A program made the position numbers and the translations under genes. A DNA stretch of 64,000 nucleotides from contig JAJOHG010000048.1 of the NCBI GenBank assembly GCA_021029095.1, positions 124,001 through 188,000 of the forward strand, in the 5' to 3' direction. Below are positions 34,753 to 45,399 of this stretch, in pieces. Numbering within the stretch: the first letter of the stretch is position 1; the number at the start of each line of letters is the position of its first letter. Under the pieces are notes generated by a model. The model ran no database searches. It saw only the letters and a program-made list of their open reading frames with translations, and had not been told where the DNA came from. Source of the DNA: Phellopilus nigrolimitatus. Its lineage: Eukaryota; Basidiomycota; Agaricomycetes; Hymenochaetales; Hymenochaetaceae.

Positions 34753-35072
34753 TGTATTTGAAAGACGTTTATCACTAAGCGATGTTCAATTTGTATGTTG
34801 TTTTCTTTGTTTTGTATGGACTTCCGGACATGATACTCATAGGCGCTTTTTCTTTCTGTTTCGTTCGCGGTGGTAACATTTCCATAGTAAACGGACCTTT
34901 CGCCATTCTCTCTGAGGTTCCCAGCATGGACCATTGGGACGTGCCGTGGTGCGATTCGTGGATTGGCACAAGACTACGCGTAATTCCGAAGTTCATATTA
35001 CCGTCTCTTTACGTGTTTGGTGATCTTATAAAGGCAGTATTGCTACTCATCATGTCAAGTAACTGCAGCATT
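34753..35072. other. Intergenic, SurE-type promoter
   Basis: The right part matches the upstream region of the other SurE copies, including CTTATAAAGGCAG near 35028, a likely TATA box, and GTAACTGCAGC just before the ATG. Confidence 0.5.
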
Positions 35073-35660
35073 ATGCCAAGGTTCCATACTGCAGCGCTGC
35101 TTCTCTTCGTGTCAGTGTTCGGATGGACCCCCGACCCCTCTGACCCGAATCAAAGGGCTGGGTGCACTTGGATTCTGGGGTCAGTGGAATCAGAAGAGAT
35201 GGTCACAAGTCCTATGCTTACGGCTTTGCAGCTTTTTTTCCCGCGTGAAACGTCGTCGTACGAACGTACGTACGTATGGCTCGTAATAACAGTCTTCGAG
35301 CTATAAGAGCAATCAGACTCGGCGATGACTTCGATTGGGTGGATTCAATCAGCTCAAATCTTGCGTTATGAGCATCTCCGCGACAACAACGCGCTTGCTA
35401 GTCCTTCAGACCAGATCCAAGGCAACTCTACGGGTTATGCGACAACTAAGCACTATTCGCTTGAAAACCATTAGAGAAGAATTACTACCTGACCCTCTGA
35501 CCCGAATCGTTTAGATATCGGACCGGCCCTCTTCATTGAACCCTGAGATCGTTCCGAATACTGCTTCGTTTCGCTTGCCCATGCCAGACGAAGACCGTCA
35601 TCTCAACAAAAACGGTTGGGCGGCGGTGAATATCCACGCCCAGTACAACGCGTTCATTTA
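35073..35660 (+). pseudogene. SurE-like copy 2, first exon split by a ~450-bp insertion
   Basis: ATG 35073 opens the signal peptide MPRFHTAALLLFVSVFG. After 35121 unrelated sequence begins, starting CGACCCCTCTGACCCGAATC. SurE coding resumes near 35565 (CTTCGTTTCGCTTGCCCATGCC) and reads on through KTVISTKTVG-like and AAVNIHAQYNAFI, then stops. Both metal-site aspartates are gone. CTCTGACCCGAATC occurs near both ends of the insert, and CTTCGT-type sequence flanks it on both sides. The same insert is present in the mirror copy at 61.4-62.0 kb, so it predates the arm duplication. Confidence 0.7.
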
Positions 35661-35882
35661 GAAGGGAAAAAACTCAAAGAGACGAGATCTTCCGTTTTGC
35701 AAACCTTGGCAGCACTATGTTTTGCCGCGACGTCGACGAAACCCTCGAGTTCTGCCAACAATATTACCCGGGTTTGAATGTACAGAAGTATCCTTTCTCC
35801 GAGTCGGTCCTCCGTTTCCCAGATATAACTTGTGTTCAAGGGCTTTATAGCGAGAACATTAATGTGACCACCAGGAAGTGAT
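35661..35882 (+). pseudogene. Small Cys-containing ORF, frameshifted (left-arm copy)
   Basis: This is the counterpart of the open frame at 61440-61213. Here one G is missing after CTATGTTTTGCC near 35719, so the frame LQTLAALCFA is lost before TLEFCQQYYP. It begins directly after the split SurE relic. The product is unrecognised. Confidence 0.4.
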
Positions 35883-36116
35883 ACACCCCTTGCGTCATTG
35901 TGCCTTCTGTGGTTGGCGACTTGACAGACACAGCAATGTATTTGCCCTGTTATGCTGCTGCAGGCTTGAAGACGTTATGCCATTTCACTTCTCGCTTTGT
36001 CCCAAACTCTAGTCGTACCTTCGTACGGAGTTTCAAGTGACCTCTTCGCCCCATGTACGTGCACTCGATGGCTCGGAGGCAAGAAGACATGCCCGGTAGG
36101 CGCCCGACATCCAAGC

Positions 36117-36123
36117 TATAAAA
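36117..36123 (+). promoter_or_regulatory. TATA box of family M copy B
   Basis: TATAAAA in the context TCCAAGC lies 90 nt before ATG 36207. This is the context shared by copies A, D, F, H and I. Confidence 0.72.
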
Positions 36124-36206
36124 CGAGAGACTCAGACTTGCCATGTCAGTATCCCTCCCACCCAATACCACTTACCTAGCATTAGCACCCAAGTTTACTT
36201 CGCCCA

Positions 36207-36855
36207 ATGTCTTATTTTGTCTCTGTCATCTTCAGCAACACCGGTAACCAGATCGTTACATTCTCGTACACGAACAGCTCCGGTGCTTATGTCTTACTCC
36301 ATATCAACCCAAACCAACAAATCACAAGGAACTCGGACTTCACGTTGCATGGCACATACCCGTTGACCCTGCAGCGCGGCCCCTACACGCAATATCTGAC
36401 GTGCGTCCATTTTCTCTCTTTTATATGCACCTATTCTAAAATGCAAGCAAACCGATGAAGCCCGACGTTCACGGCCAATGTCACCACGATCGACGTGAAC
36501 ACCGCGTTTGCTGGGCTTGCTCCCTCTTTCAAGTTTCTCAACACGGGTAGCAAGGCCATCTCTGGCGAGTACACCAACGTCGCACGCGCGGCGGCACCGT
36601 TTGTTGTCACCCCGGGCGACGAAAAGCGTATCAGCGACTTCTCCCCGGTCGAGGGCTTTACCGTGCAGCGCGACGAGGTCAAGAAGACCGTCTCGTACGC
36701 TCACTCTTTTCCCTCCATTTTTATGTATTTTCCGCTGAAGCCTGATATCGATAATAAGGTACCCGATTACAGAGAACAGCGACGACGAGGTCGAAATCGA
36801 TTTGAACAAGCATTTCGAGCAAGCGAACGTGCGCTCAGACGGCTCAAGAGTCTAA
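36207..36855 (+). CDS. Family M modular protein, copy B (two modules plus tail)
   Basis: Exons 36207-36400, 36461-36694 and 36759-36855 join in frame (525 nt, 174 aa) through phase-2 introns. Module 1 reads MSYFVSVIFSNTGNQIVTFS, then YTNSSGAYVLLHINP and PLTLQRG. Module 2 reads IDVNTAFAGL, NTGSKAISGEYTNVA and FTVQRDE. The tail reads VEIDLNKHFEQAN. The N-terminal methionine starts the first beta-like strand, so there is no signal peptide. It is the shortest form of the family, shared with its mirror copy I at 60.2-60.9 kb; exon lengths are identical. The conserved GTATTCTCATTTGC motif follows at 36893. Function unknown. Confidence 0.82.
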
Positions 36856-37404
36856 TTCGGAGGTACGCGCCTCGCATATAAACTTGAGCATAGTATTCTC
36901 ATTTGCACTTTTTTTAGCCGCTTAGCCTCTGCAATGCGATCCAAAGAGATGATAAAGATTGAAAGGATTCTGCTGTAACGATTTTCCGTGATTTCTGTAA
37001 ACGTTGAAAGACTTGCAACAATGAAAGATTATGTGGCTGCTCATGCGAAGTATGCTTCAGTCTCAGCACGGACTGCGAGAGAAGCAAACATTCGTCCGAA
37101 TGCGTTCTACAGCTTCAATAATGGCTCGGCGGTCGCCTCTCGTGCGCTGACTAAGAACTCGAAGCCGACGTCTGTTAAAGGCGATATGCCGCATGCTCAA
37201 CTTTTGGTATTGCAAACGGGCCTTCCGCCATTCTTCCTGAAATTTCCCGCATGGACCGTTGGAACGTGTCGTGATCGATTGGCGGGGTGGCACGGAGACT
37301 ACGCGTATTTTCGAAGCCCATATTGCTGTCTCTTCACGTGTTTGGTGGTCTGACCCAGCTGTAAAGGCTACTTATCAATGTCATTGTCAAGTAACTGCAG
37401 CGCT
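36856..37404. other. Copy B 3' flank and SurE copy 3 promoter
   Basis: The left part holds the family M 3' motif. The right part matches other SurE upstream regions (GACTACGCGTA..., CACGTGTTTGGTG, GTAACTGCAGC). No other gene. Confidence 0.5.
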
Positions 37405-39561
37405 ATGCGTGCTCCTGCTGCAGCATTGCTCCTCTTTGTTTCACTTTCCCGTGCGCAGACGAAGGTCGTCATTTCAAACGATGATGGTTGGGCGGCGGCG
37501 AACATCCGCGCCCAGTACGACGCGTTAACCTCGGAAGGTTACAACGTACGGATGACCCAAACACGGATTTTCAATTAAAGTTCACGAGAGCCTTTTTCTC
37601 TCTCATCGCACAGATTGTGTTGTCTGCTCCAGCAGAAAATGGCTCGGGCACCGGCTCGCTGGACGTTCCTCCGACTCCCGTGCTGCTTGGGTATGAGTTC
37701 GACTCGTGCCTAGTGTTCTCAAAGTCCGGGTCAGACCCGTGCTGACCCGGGGTCGACCACTAACCTGACCCGCGGGTCAGGTCACTAATGGGTCAGGTCA
37801 ACCTGGGCCGGTGCTGGGCCGGGTCGTGGTCAGCATTCGCCAGGAAATCCTGACCCGGCTTGACCCCGGGCTGACCTTGACCTGACCTCCGACCCGCAAA
37901 ACTTTACTCATGGCATGCACAAAGGCGAGCAGGCATATTCAGCATGAGCATTATTGGTGCCCCGCCGGCCCGCTGCCTCTCCTTCACTCGTCGCTCTGCA
38001 GGGCTCGAGTTTCCTTTGCTTTGGGTGCACTGATGTGTGGCGAGAGTAGCGGGATTGATGCAAGGTTAGAGAGCCAGAGTGTCGAACGGTGCCGTGATTC
38101 AGACACAGAATACACTTGAATGACGACTGAGGGTCTTGCTCGACTTCTTGTGAATTGGCAGCATGCTGCTTGTCGATGCAGATCCTTCCAGCTTATGTAA
38201 TTCAAAGCAAATAATATCCCCCTTCATTTAATACGGGAATTCTGCATTGCTAAGAAATTCTGAATACAAGACTATGCTAATATACACCCCAGCTATCAGC
38301 TGGAAGCTTTATCTCATATGTTTTCTCCTTTGTTCCAGAGTTATACAAGGACCCATTCAGCTGACAAATCATGAAGCTCATCCTTCCAGCTTATGTAATT
38401 CAAAGCAAGTAATATCCCCCTCGCACGTCTGTTCAGACATTCTCAACCATGCAAACAGTCCGAGATGACCGGCAAATGCTTGTGCGGCTGGAACAGATGT
38501 AATAACATATATCTTAAGCCTTTATAATGTGTAGATACATAAAACTAATGTCTACTGCATAATCTGTGTGTCAAAATTACTGGGCCAGGAGGCCGACCTC
38601 GGGTTGACCCTGGCCTGACCCGCTGGGCCAGGTCGGTAGCAGGTCAAGGCGGGCCAGGTCGGGGTCGAGAAATTTTCAGAAACTCTGACCAGGCCGGGTC
38701 AGGGTCAGGGGGAAAAATGCCCTGACCCGAACCGACCTGGCCTTTGAGAACACTACTCGTGCCCGCCATTGTCTCCTGCGACTGGACACAACGCTAGCGA
38801 TAATATGTGTCTCTGCTGCCCTCGCCCGCCTCATACGTCTTTCTCACAAATGCTGTATGAGCAAACGCGTCTGGACTATGTGAACTCGTTTCCGTGAGAA
38901 AAAAAAAAAAGTGCAAATGAGAGTTCAGGAGCGTCGGAATTGATATTTGTTTTGACATGTAGCGTCACATACGGCACCCCGGCCTTCGGACCAACGCTTC
39001 TTCAACGGCACGAATCCCGATTTGGTCGTTTCTGGCCCTAATGTGGGCACCAACAGTGGCTTGATAAACCTTTTCTCGGGAACAATGTGATTCGGCAGGA
39101 ACTTATGTACTGTGCTCAAGAAACTCATAACTCCTTTCAGAGGAGTTGCTACCGAGGCGACCAAAGAGGGGATCCCTGCCGTCGCATTTTCCGGCGCATT
39201 CTCCGCACAGACGGGTTACACTACACTATCGACGCCCTCCGACGCGACGACCGCAGCGACAGTCTACGCCGCGCTCGGCGCTCCTCGCGCCGGGCGTCAG
39301 CGCGTCCGCGCCCATGTCCATCCTCCTGGCGGGCGTGATGGTCAGCGTGAACTACCCAAACGCGACGGGCGCGTGCGCGTACAGGTTCGTGCTGGCGCGC
39401 GACGCTCTTCGTTGCGAAGGACGTCGGCACGCGCCTCCCCACGGAGGCGACGGTGCTCGCGGCAGACGGGTGCCGCGCGAGCGCGGCGACGAAGCTCGAC
39501 GCGGACGCAGCTGCGCAGGCATGTGCTGCAGAAGGTCGGAGCCCTATTGACATGTGTGTAG
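37405..39561 (+). pseudogene. SurE-like copy 3, interrupted by a transposon
   Basis: Exon 1 (37405-37545) encodes a signal peptide and KVVISNDDGWAAANIRA. Exon 2 starts at 37614 (VLSAPAENGSGTGS) and is cut at 37710 by the 1,045-bp element, resuming at 38764. The donor after exon 2 is destroyed: the intact mirror copy has GATGGTATGTG where this copy has GATAATATGTG near 38797, two G-to-A changes. Exon 4 lacks several codons, and exon 5 (from about 39141) shifts frame several times before the TGTGTGTAG stop at 39561. The mirror copy at 58.3-59.6 kb is open throughout. Confidence 0.85.
37711..38755. mobile_element. hAT-like non-autonomous element, 1,045 bp
   Basis: The ends are TAGTGTTCTCAAAG and CTTTGAGAACACTA, a 14-bp perfect inverted repeat, flanked by the 8-bp duplication CTCGTGCC (37703-37710 and 38756-38763). 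The homologous SurE copy on the other arm keeps an uninterrupted single CGTGCC site, so the insertion is proven by an empty site and is younger than the arm duplication. Subterminal regions (37715-37900, 38580-38745) are crowded with CTGACCCGG-type repeats in both orientations, as expected of transposase-binding repeats. The middle has no transposase frame. It contains a direct repeat of about 40 bp (38186-38230 and 38380-38424). The ends share TAGTGTT with the 313-bp MITE at 17.45 kb. Confidence 0.92.
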
Positions 39562-40121
39562 ATTCAGGCGTTGGGAAGGGGCTGATGATTACTGCGAACA
39601 AGTACGACTTTCGTGCTGCGTTTTCAAAGCGTTATGGCACGCATTTACAATTGGCATTTGTTTTTGAGACGCTTATAGAATTTTGCTAATGCGACTATCT
39701 TGTGCAGACGATGGTACTGTGTTCCCCTAGATGAGTCACACCTGCGGTGGTTTGCTTATGATTCATTTTGTTGGCAGTAATCTGGTCCTAACCGCCAAAT
39801 CTGCGGTAGCGGTCGCGATCAACTTTTCTGAAACCTGGCCTCGGATCGCACTTTCCCGCGGCATGTGCACCATGTAACTTTTAATTACTACGTGTCTTCC
39901 AAATGTTACAGGCAATTCTTCATATATCAATACAGCCCATTTGTTCTTCCAAAGCTTTCAGAACCATTTTTCGATCGTACATATATTGTGGCCAAGTCGT
40001 AGCGACACCGGCACAACTAGCGGACTACAAAAGGAAGACTCGCAAATGAGAATATATTGTGTTCAGTCAGGGTTCGCAAGCCAGGGCCTGCCTCTTACAA
40101 CCCCAGACTGGGCCTTCCAAC
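39562..40121. other. Spacer between SurE copy 3 and family M copy C
   Basis: This holds the SurE 3' flank (homologous to 47.0-47.4 and 58.1-58.3) and, near 40045, the family M 3' motif on the minus strand. Confidence 0.5.
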
Positions 40122-41228
40122 TCAGACGCCGTTTGGGTGCGCGTGCGCGTCGTCTGCATAGCACGCCCGTTGGTAAAGCTCGCTGACGTCGAACTCGCCG
40201 GTATCGCCTGCCAGCTTGCGCACCAGCGAGGACCTTGTGATCCGATTATTTAGGCGCCGGCGAAGATGCGTAAGAAGTAAAATAAAATAAGTAAATAAAT
40301 AAAGGAAGAAGAACGCAAGAAAGCGGACGTACGGAAACACTTTCATGTCCTTGCAGCGCCGCGCGCTGCAGTCCGTGCCGCCGCGCACCGCGATTTTGTG
40401 GGCCATCCGGTCGTGCGGGGGGACAGAAACCTGGCCCGGGGCGCCGTCGGCGTCGGTGTACGCGAAGACGATGGTGTCTGCGCCCCTGTTGACGGGCGTG
40501 TAGAAGGCGCGAGGGGCGCTGGCGCCGCCGCCGCCGCCACCGTCTGGGCTGTTGGCAGGCCTGAGACGCGCGGGAACGGTGAATGCGGCGTTGACATCGA
40601 TCGGGCTGTCCGCCGCTTCGTACCTTGTCGCTAATTAGAGACACTTCGGCTAAAGGCTGCATATAGAGCGGCGGACGGACGCACTCCATGTGTTCCTTGT
40701 CCGCCCCGCGCTGCAGCGTGACCGCCTTGTACGCGCCCTCTCTGGAGGAGAAGTTGTCGGCCTGCTCCTGGTTGTCCGGGGCGAGGTGGAACGCGGTCGT
40801 GCCGCCCCTGCTGTTGGTGTACGAGACGGCGACGATGTCGGTTCCGGTGTTGACGAATGTGAGGGGCGCGGGCGCCTCGAACTGCGCGTTCATCTCGACC
40901 ACGCTCGCGCCGTCTTCGGGCGGGTATCTTACCGTCCGATTTAGATTTCATAAGAATGCAACAGAAGAGATGGAAGATAGCGGGACGGGACGTACGTGAC
41001 GTATCTCTTATGTCTGCCGCGCTGCAGGGTAACGGGGTACGTGCGGCCCCACGAAAAGTCCGAGTTTCGGCAGTCTTCCGCCTCCTCGATGATGAACAAA
41101 TTCGTAGATCCGCCTGGGCCGACGCTGAAGTTTTTGAGAACGTCGTGGTCGTTGGTGTACGAGCCGTAGATTATATGTTCTCCGTTGTTGAGGAAGGCGA
41201 CGGTTTGAACGATGTGGACCGGAGACAT
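40122..41228 (-). CDS. Family M modular protein, copy C (three modules plus tail)
   Basis: Exons 41228-40996, 40927-40685, 40623-40333 and 40233-40122 join in frame (879 nt, 292 aa) with phase-2 introns. Module 1 has NNGEHIIYGSYTNDHDVL and VTLQRGRHKRYVT. Module 2 has VVEMNAQFEAPAP, NTGTDIVAVSYTNSRGG and VTLQRGADKEH. Module 3 carries a Gly-rich insert (GGGGGGASAP) and several cysteines (DCSARRCKD). The tail has EFDVSELYQRA. The start at 41228 gives the usual short N-terminus. Copy C lacks the TCCAAGCTATAAAA promoter of other copies. Its direct paralogue is the broken copy E. It appears intact; function unknown. Confidence 0.82.
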
Positions 41229-41289
41229 CGAGCGGCGAACGAGGTTTGCGAGGCACATGTGGGTGTGGGGGCGAGGGTGTTTCTTAGAA

Positions 41290-41415
41290 CTCCGCAACGC
41301 AACCGTAATTACGGATTACGGCCATACCGTACACTACTGTCCCGTAACCGTATCGTAAGTGCCTCGAGAAATCCAAAATACGGATCGTAAGTTACGGACC
41401 GTGTGTGCGACGCAG
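41290..41415. mobile_element. Small CGTAA-rich insertion upstream of copy C
   Basis: Compared with the paralogous flank of copy E (48870-48890), about 125 bp are inserted here between GAACTC-GC and GGCACTTGAAGCGCC. The insert is filled with CCGTAA/TTACGG motifs in both orientations, and its ends read ACCGTAATTACGG and CGTAAGTTACGG. ACGCA on each side may be a target duplication. It looks like another short inverted-repeat element, but the ends are not certain. Confidence 0.5.
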
Positions 41416-42258
41416 GGGGCACTTGAAGCGCCGCATATGGGCCTGGCGCTTGCAGCGAGTTGAAGCGCATTGTGGGGTGTCAAGACGGTCGAAGTAAACG
41501 ACTTGCTGGAGTTCTTGGTTGTCTGTAGCTGCTTGAAGACATTGCGGCCGTACCTGGATGTCGGGGGCATCTTCGAGGCTGTTTTGTCTCCGCTTGAGGT
41601 TCTCGAACCTGAGAAGCTGTCAGGTCTCGTCCGAGGCGGGCAATGCCAGCGTCGGTTCACGAGGTACTCCTAAACGTCAATCGACCGATCCGATATTCAA
41701 CAGTGGTTCGTGGTCACAATATGATGTATGAGCACGGAGTGTGGCCACGGCATTGAGAAAGCAACGTTTAGATCCTAGCGGGACACGCAGTCCCTGAGCC
41801 TGACATAAGCGTACATAAGCCGTACATAAGCCTGATGGGAACGCCGGCAAGGTCCGGTCGCGGCAGAGTGTGGCCACGGCATTGAGAAAGCTGCCCCATC
41901 GAACGAGTAACACGCGATGACTAATCCCATAGCAAACGCCACGCCACCGGACGGCCCCCGCCGTCGAGAGGTGATTCCAAATTTCATTTCATTATCACGA
42001 GGCTTTCAAAATGCTACAGGCAATTCTTTAGAAACGATACAGCCATTTTTTATTTTGTTTTTTTGCGTTCAAATTTACAGACTATCTTATAATCGTGTTG
42101 CGGCCAAGATGTTGCGCGCCGAGAGGCAGCTAGAGGACTAGAAAAAAAAAGGCACATGAGAATACTGTGCTCAGCGTTATAAGATATGCCAGGGCCTATG
42201 TGCTGTTGCATGGGCTTTTTCTCCTCCGATCAGACTCTTAAGAAAAGCCGCAGAGGAA
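41416..42258. other. Spacer with a 26-bp direct repeat and family M 3' flank remnants
   Basis: A 26-bp sequence starting GAGTGTGGCCACGGC occurs at 41737-41762 and again at 41866-41891. From about 41985 the sequence mat­ches the 3' flank of copy F (GCTACAGGCAATTCTTT..., GAGGCAGCTAGAGGACTAG), ending in the ATGAGAATACTGTGCTC motif at 42156. No intact gene. Confidence 0.5.
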
Positions 42259-42430
42259 GGTAAAAAAAAAGAGGAGCGAACGCACGAGTTTTATTTCGCG
42301 CTGCTTGTCATTCGGGGCGCTCGAGGCGATAAGCGAACTCGGGCCGTTGCTATCGGTACCGGAAAGGCCAGAAAAGAGCTCGTCCAGGTCGATCACGCCC
42401 GTGTCGCATTCCCGCGGGAGCCTCCCCCAG
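42259..42430 (-). pseudogene. Family M relic (F-type last exon)
   Basis: The minus-strand frame reads GVIDLDELFSGLSGTDSN and SSLIASSAPNDKQRE. This is a clear match to the last exon of copy F (EIDLDKIFSGLSVSDSN, SITTNGKQRG). No upstream module exons remain, and the exon runs on without the copy-F stop. It marks an older, tenth copy that was lost. Confidence 0.7.
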
Positions 42431-43180
42431 AGAGCGAAAGAAAACAGCACGAGCACTGGGAAGCGGCGGCTCAGTACGGTCTACGAACTGGCAAGCGACC
42501 AGTGTTTGACGACATACATGTAGCTGGTTGAGGGAGATGTCAATATGGAAGGGACGAAAGTCTACTTTACAGCTATCTCGCTACTGTTCGTGTGCTTCGT
42601 CTCCCGAACCGTCATAGCTAGCTCCGAATCCGGACGAGAGTGGACCGCGCTCGCCTAGCCATGGCGCGGACTAGAAAGAATCCTTTTTTTTTGTGACGCA
42701 GAGATTGAACAAGGACAGGTTTCGAGGCCCATACGCCTCGTATACTCTGCAATAGGGGCCAGACGTGGATGTAAAAAGTCAATTGCTTTTTTTATTTGGT
42801 ATGACCCCCGGTAGCGAAAGCGCATGATCGGCACCTTCCTCCGAGTCGACAGATTCTGCCAAGGCCCAGCATTCCAGACGTTCACGATTATTGTTGGTCT
42901 GAACTCTGGCCGCGAATCACGCTTCTTCATAACAATCACCGCATGGTCTCTCGTACGTTACAGGCAATTCTCTCAAAACAATACAGCTTTTTTTTTTCTT
43001 CTCCCTTTCAAGCTCGCAGACGGTCGTTCAATCGTGTTGGACCGACATGCCACGCATAGAAAAACTAATCATTACAAATGAGAATACCGTGTTCGGGTTT
43101 GTAAAAAAATCTGGGCTTGCCTTCTTTCTCAGCTAATATTCGGGGGTCTCTGGCTCAGACGCCGACGGTGTGCGTGTTGT

Positions 43181-44224
43181 TCACATAAACGCTCGGATGT
43201 AAAGCTCGTTCACGTCGAACTCGCCGGTGCCGTCTACCAGTCCGCGCACTAACGAGAGTCTTATCAACCGATGCAGGCGTCAGCGGCTAAGACGCGCAAG
43301 AAAGGACGAGAGCAAAAAAGGCGGGGACGTACGTAAAGGTTCTCTTGTCCCCGAAGCGCTGCGCGGTGTGCGTGCCCTCGCCCAGCGAGATCCGGGGGAC
43401 GTTTGGATCGTTCGGGGCGACGGAGACCTGATTTTGGATGCCGTTGGCGTCGATATACAGGAGGACAATGGTATCTCTGCCCCTGTTGACAGGCGTGTAG
43501 GAGACGGCGCCGGTAAAGGAGGCGGGACCGGCAAAGGCGGCGTTGACGTCGATCGGGCTGTTCGCGGCTGCGTACCTTATTATCAATCTGGACTTCAGTA
43601 AAGACGCATATAGAGGCGGGTTTTTTTTAAATAAAAAAACAGGGCGGGACGTACTTTTCGGATTTCTGGCTCTTTCCGCGCTGCAGCGTGATGAGCTTGT
43701 ACGCGCCCTCCTTGGAGGCGATGTTGTCCGTGTGCTCTTGGTTGCCTGGGACGACGTCGAACGACGCGACGCCGCCGCTGCTGGTACTGCTGGTGTACGA
43801 GACGGAGATGATGTCGTCGCCCTTGTTGACGAATGTGAAGACCTCGGGGGCCCTGGAGCGGAACACGTCGTTCATGTCGACCTCGCTGACACCGTTTGCG
43901 GGCGGGTATCTTATTAAAATTCGGCCAAATTATATATCAGCAAAAAAACGCAGAGGAAGGGACGGAAGATGGCGGGGCGCACGTGATGTATCGCTTGAGC
44001 TTGCCGCGCTGCAGGGTGATGGTGTACGTCTTGCCCAGCGAGAAGTCCGAGTCGATGGATCGTTCCGCCGCGCTGTGCGCGTCGCTGACGAAGAGCTTCG
44101 TGCTGTGGTCTGGGCGGACGCTGAATTTCTTGAGGATGTTGTGGTCGTTGGTGTACGAGCCGATGATGATGTGTGCACCCTTGTTGGAATAGGTGACGAT
44201 CTGGGAGACGGTGATTAGAGACAT
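43181..44224 (-). CDS. Family M modular protein, copy D (three modules plus shortened tail)
   Basis: Exons 44224-43983, 43909-43655, 43575-43333 and 43259-43181 join in frame (819 nt, 272 aa), all introns phase 2. Module 1: SNKGAHIIIGSYTNDHNIL, ITLQRGKLKRYIT. Module 2: EVDMNDVFRSRAPE, NKGDDIISVSYTSSTSSGG, ITLQRGKSQKSE. Module 3: IDVNAAFAGPASF, GRDTIVLLYIDANG, GTHTAQRFGDKRTFT. The tail EFDVNELYIRAFM stops early: compared with copy G one base is lost and a TGA arises, removing eight residues. Since the tail is short and variable this copy may still work. The shared promoter TATA lies at 44340. Confidence 0.82.
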
Positions 44225-44339
44225 TGCGAGCAAAAGCGGGGATTGCGATGCGGGGCTGGGTGCTGGGTGCTGATGCGGGGGAGGCGATGCGCGTACGAGC
44301 GGGGGATGCTGACGCGACGCATTTCGCGTTGGTGCCGCA

Positions 44340-44346
44340 TTTTATA
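44340..44346 (-). promoter_or_regulatory. TATA box of family M copy D
   Basis: TATAAAA or TATAAAT on the minus strand, in the TCCAAGC context, lies about 116 nt upstream of the start. Confidence 0.68.
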
Positions 44347-45036
44347 GCTTGGATTCGAGCCTTGTTATTTTCGGCTCGAGAATCGAGAATCGGGAAGCCC
44401 ATGGATGCATGGCGGGGCCAGCGCCAATTCTCTAGCTATCTTAGACGTCAAGTCAATCAGTCCGACTCGGCGCTTCCTATGGAATTGGCGCACGTCGGGA
44501 CCGCGTGTACATGTACTTGGTCTGGCGCCTCGTCGGCCTTTGGCATGTGCCCGGGGAAGTTAAGTAATCAGAAGGAAGACTAATCAGAGGAGGAAATGCC
44601 ATTGACAATAATATACATATTGTGCGCTTCGCAGACAGAAGCACCGAGTCTGCCCGAATTGGCGCCCGTGGGTACTGCTTCTTCGCGCCTGGCCGCCCGT
44701 AGGCGCTCGGAGCGGAGGCCTCGGAGGTTGCGCGCGGATCTGAGGTCTGATCGGCGCGAACGGTAATCTGCACATTTGCCTGCCAGTTCTCTGCGAGCGT
44801 CGAGTGATGCAAAAGAGTGCGATTTGTCGATCGGATATTCGTCGTCTCGAGCCGCCGGAATATTTCAGATGCTTCGTTGGCATACTGCGCAGATAGCCAA
44901 AGACACAGATAATGCCTCTCCGACTCTGCTCATTGTACTGAACACTTCCAGGCTTCCAGGCTCCTGACTGTCTGGTTGCCGCACCTGAGTCTCGGTTCCT
45001 AGACCGAGTAATATACTAATGGAGCTTCCCGTCAAA
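44347..45036. other. Upstream region of copy D
   Basis: The block 44410-44590 (GCCAATTCTCTAG..., GGCGCACGTCGG) is repeated directly upstream of copy F at 50780-50940, showing that promoters were duplicated together with the genes. No separate gene. Confidence 0.5.
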
Positions 45037-45392
45037 TCATGAGGGAATGAACTTCCAGATGGACTCGGCATAGCGTTGGAAGCATGGGCATACTGCTGGT
45101 AATGAAGTTGTTGAGGTCTCTTCCGATGTAGTGAGTGTTGCAGATAGGTCGCTCGCGTACATACTACAGGCTTGAGGAATTTGATTCTTGCTGACACGAA
45201 ACTGATGATGCGTGAGAAACTCACCGAAAAAAACTGAAGAAAACACGGATTAGTTTCCAGGGTAAGAGGGACGGGCAGCGACAGGCAGAAATTGTGGATG
45301 GCATCTGGAAATGACAGTGAGGAGCAGTAGAGAGTGATGTCGCTTAGCTGACTGTGAGGGTAAAGCAAGTTGTCAAGAGCTTCATGAATCAT
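45037..45392 (-). CDS. Possible two-exon hypothetical gene
   Basis: On the minus strand an ATG at 45392 opens MIHEALDNLLYPHSQLSDIT, then LSLPVPLTLETNPCFLQFF. After a GTGAGT donor and a CTGTAG acceptor, MYASDLSATL and CPCFQRYAESIWKFIPS follow to a stop at 45037. Alternatively the unspliced frame stays open for 175 codons. I do not recognise it. It borders a sequence shared with the 1,045-bp hAT-like element, so it may be repeat-derived. Confidence 0.25.
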
Positions 45393-45399
45393 GATTTGT

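Larger units (their letters stand above)
33330..39850. repeat. Left arm of a large inverted repeat
   Basis: Gene order and sequence of this stretch recur in reverse orientation at about 58.1-63.8 kb: SurE copy 1, split SurE relic, small Cys ORF, family M copy B, SurE copy 3 and the flank after it. Homology starts near GGATGTGCTA at 33340 (63780 on the other arm) and fades after 39.8 kb. The left arm is longer because of the 1,045-bp insertion. By eye the coding exons differ by only a few percent. Confidence 0.85.
42400..44620. repeat. Inverted-repeat arm around copy D (partner 53.0-54.8 kb)
   Basis: Copy D, its 3' flank (42.4-43.15 kb) and part of its far upstream region recur in reverse around copy G. 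Landmarks are GCGAAAGAAAACAGCACGAG at 42434 and its complement near 54727, and the CTCTGATTAGTCTTCCTTCT block near 53033, mirrored near 44580. Confidence 0.8.
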
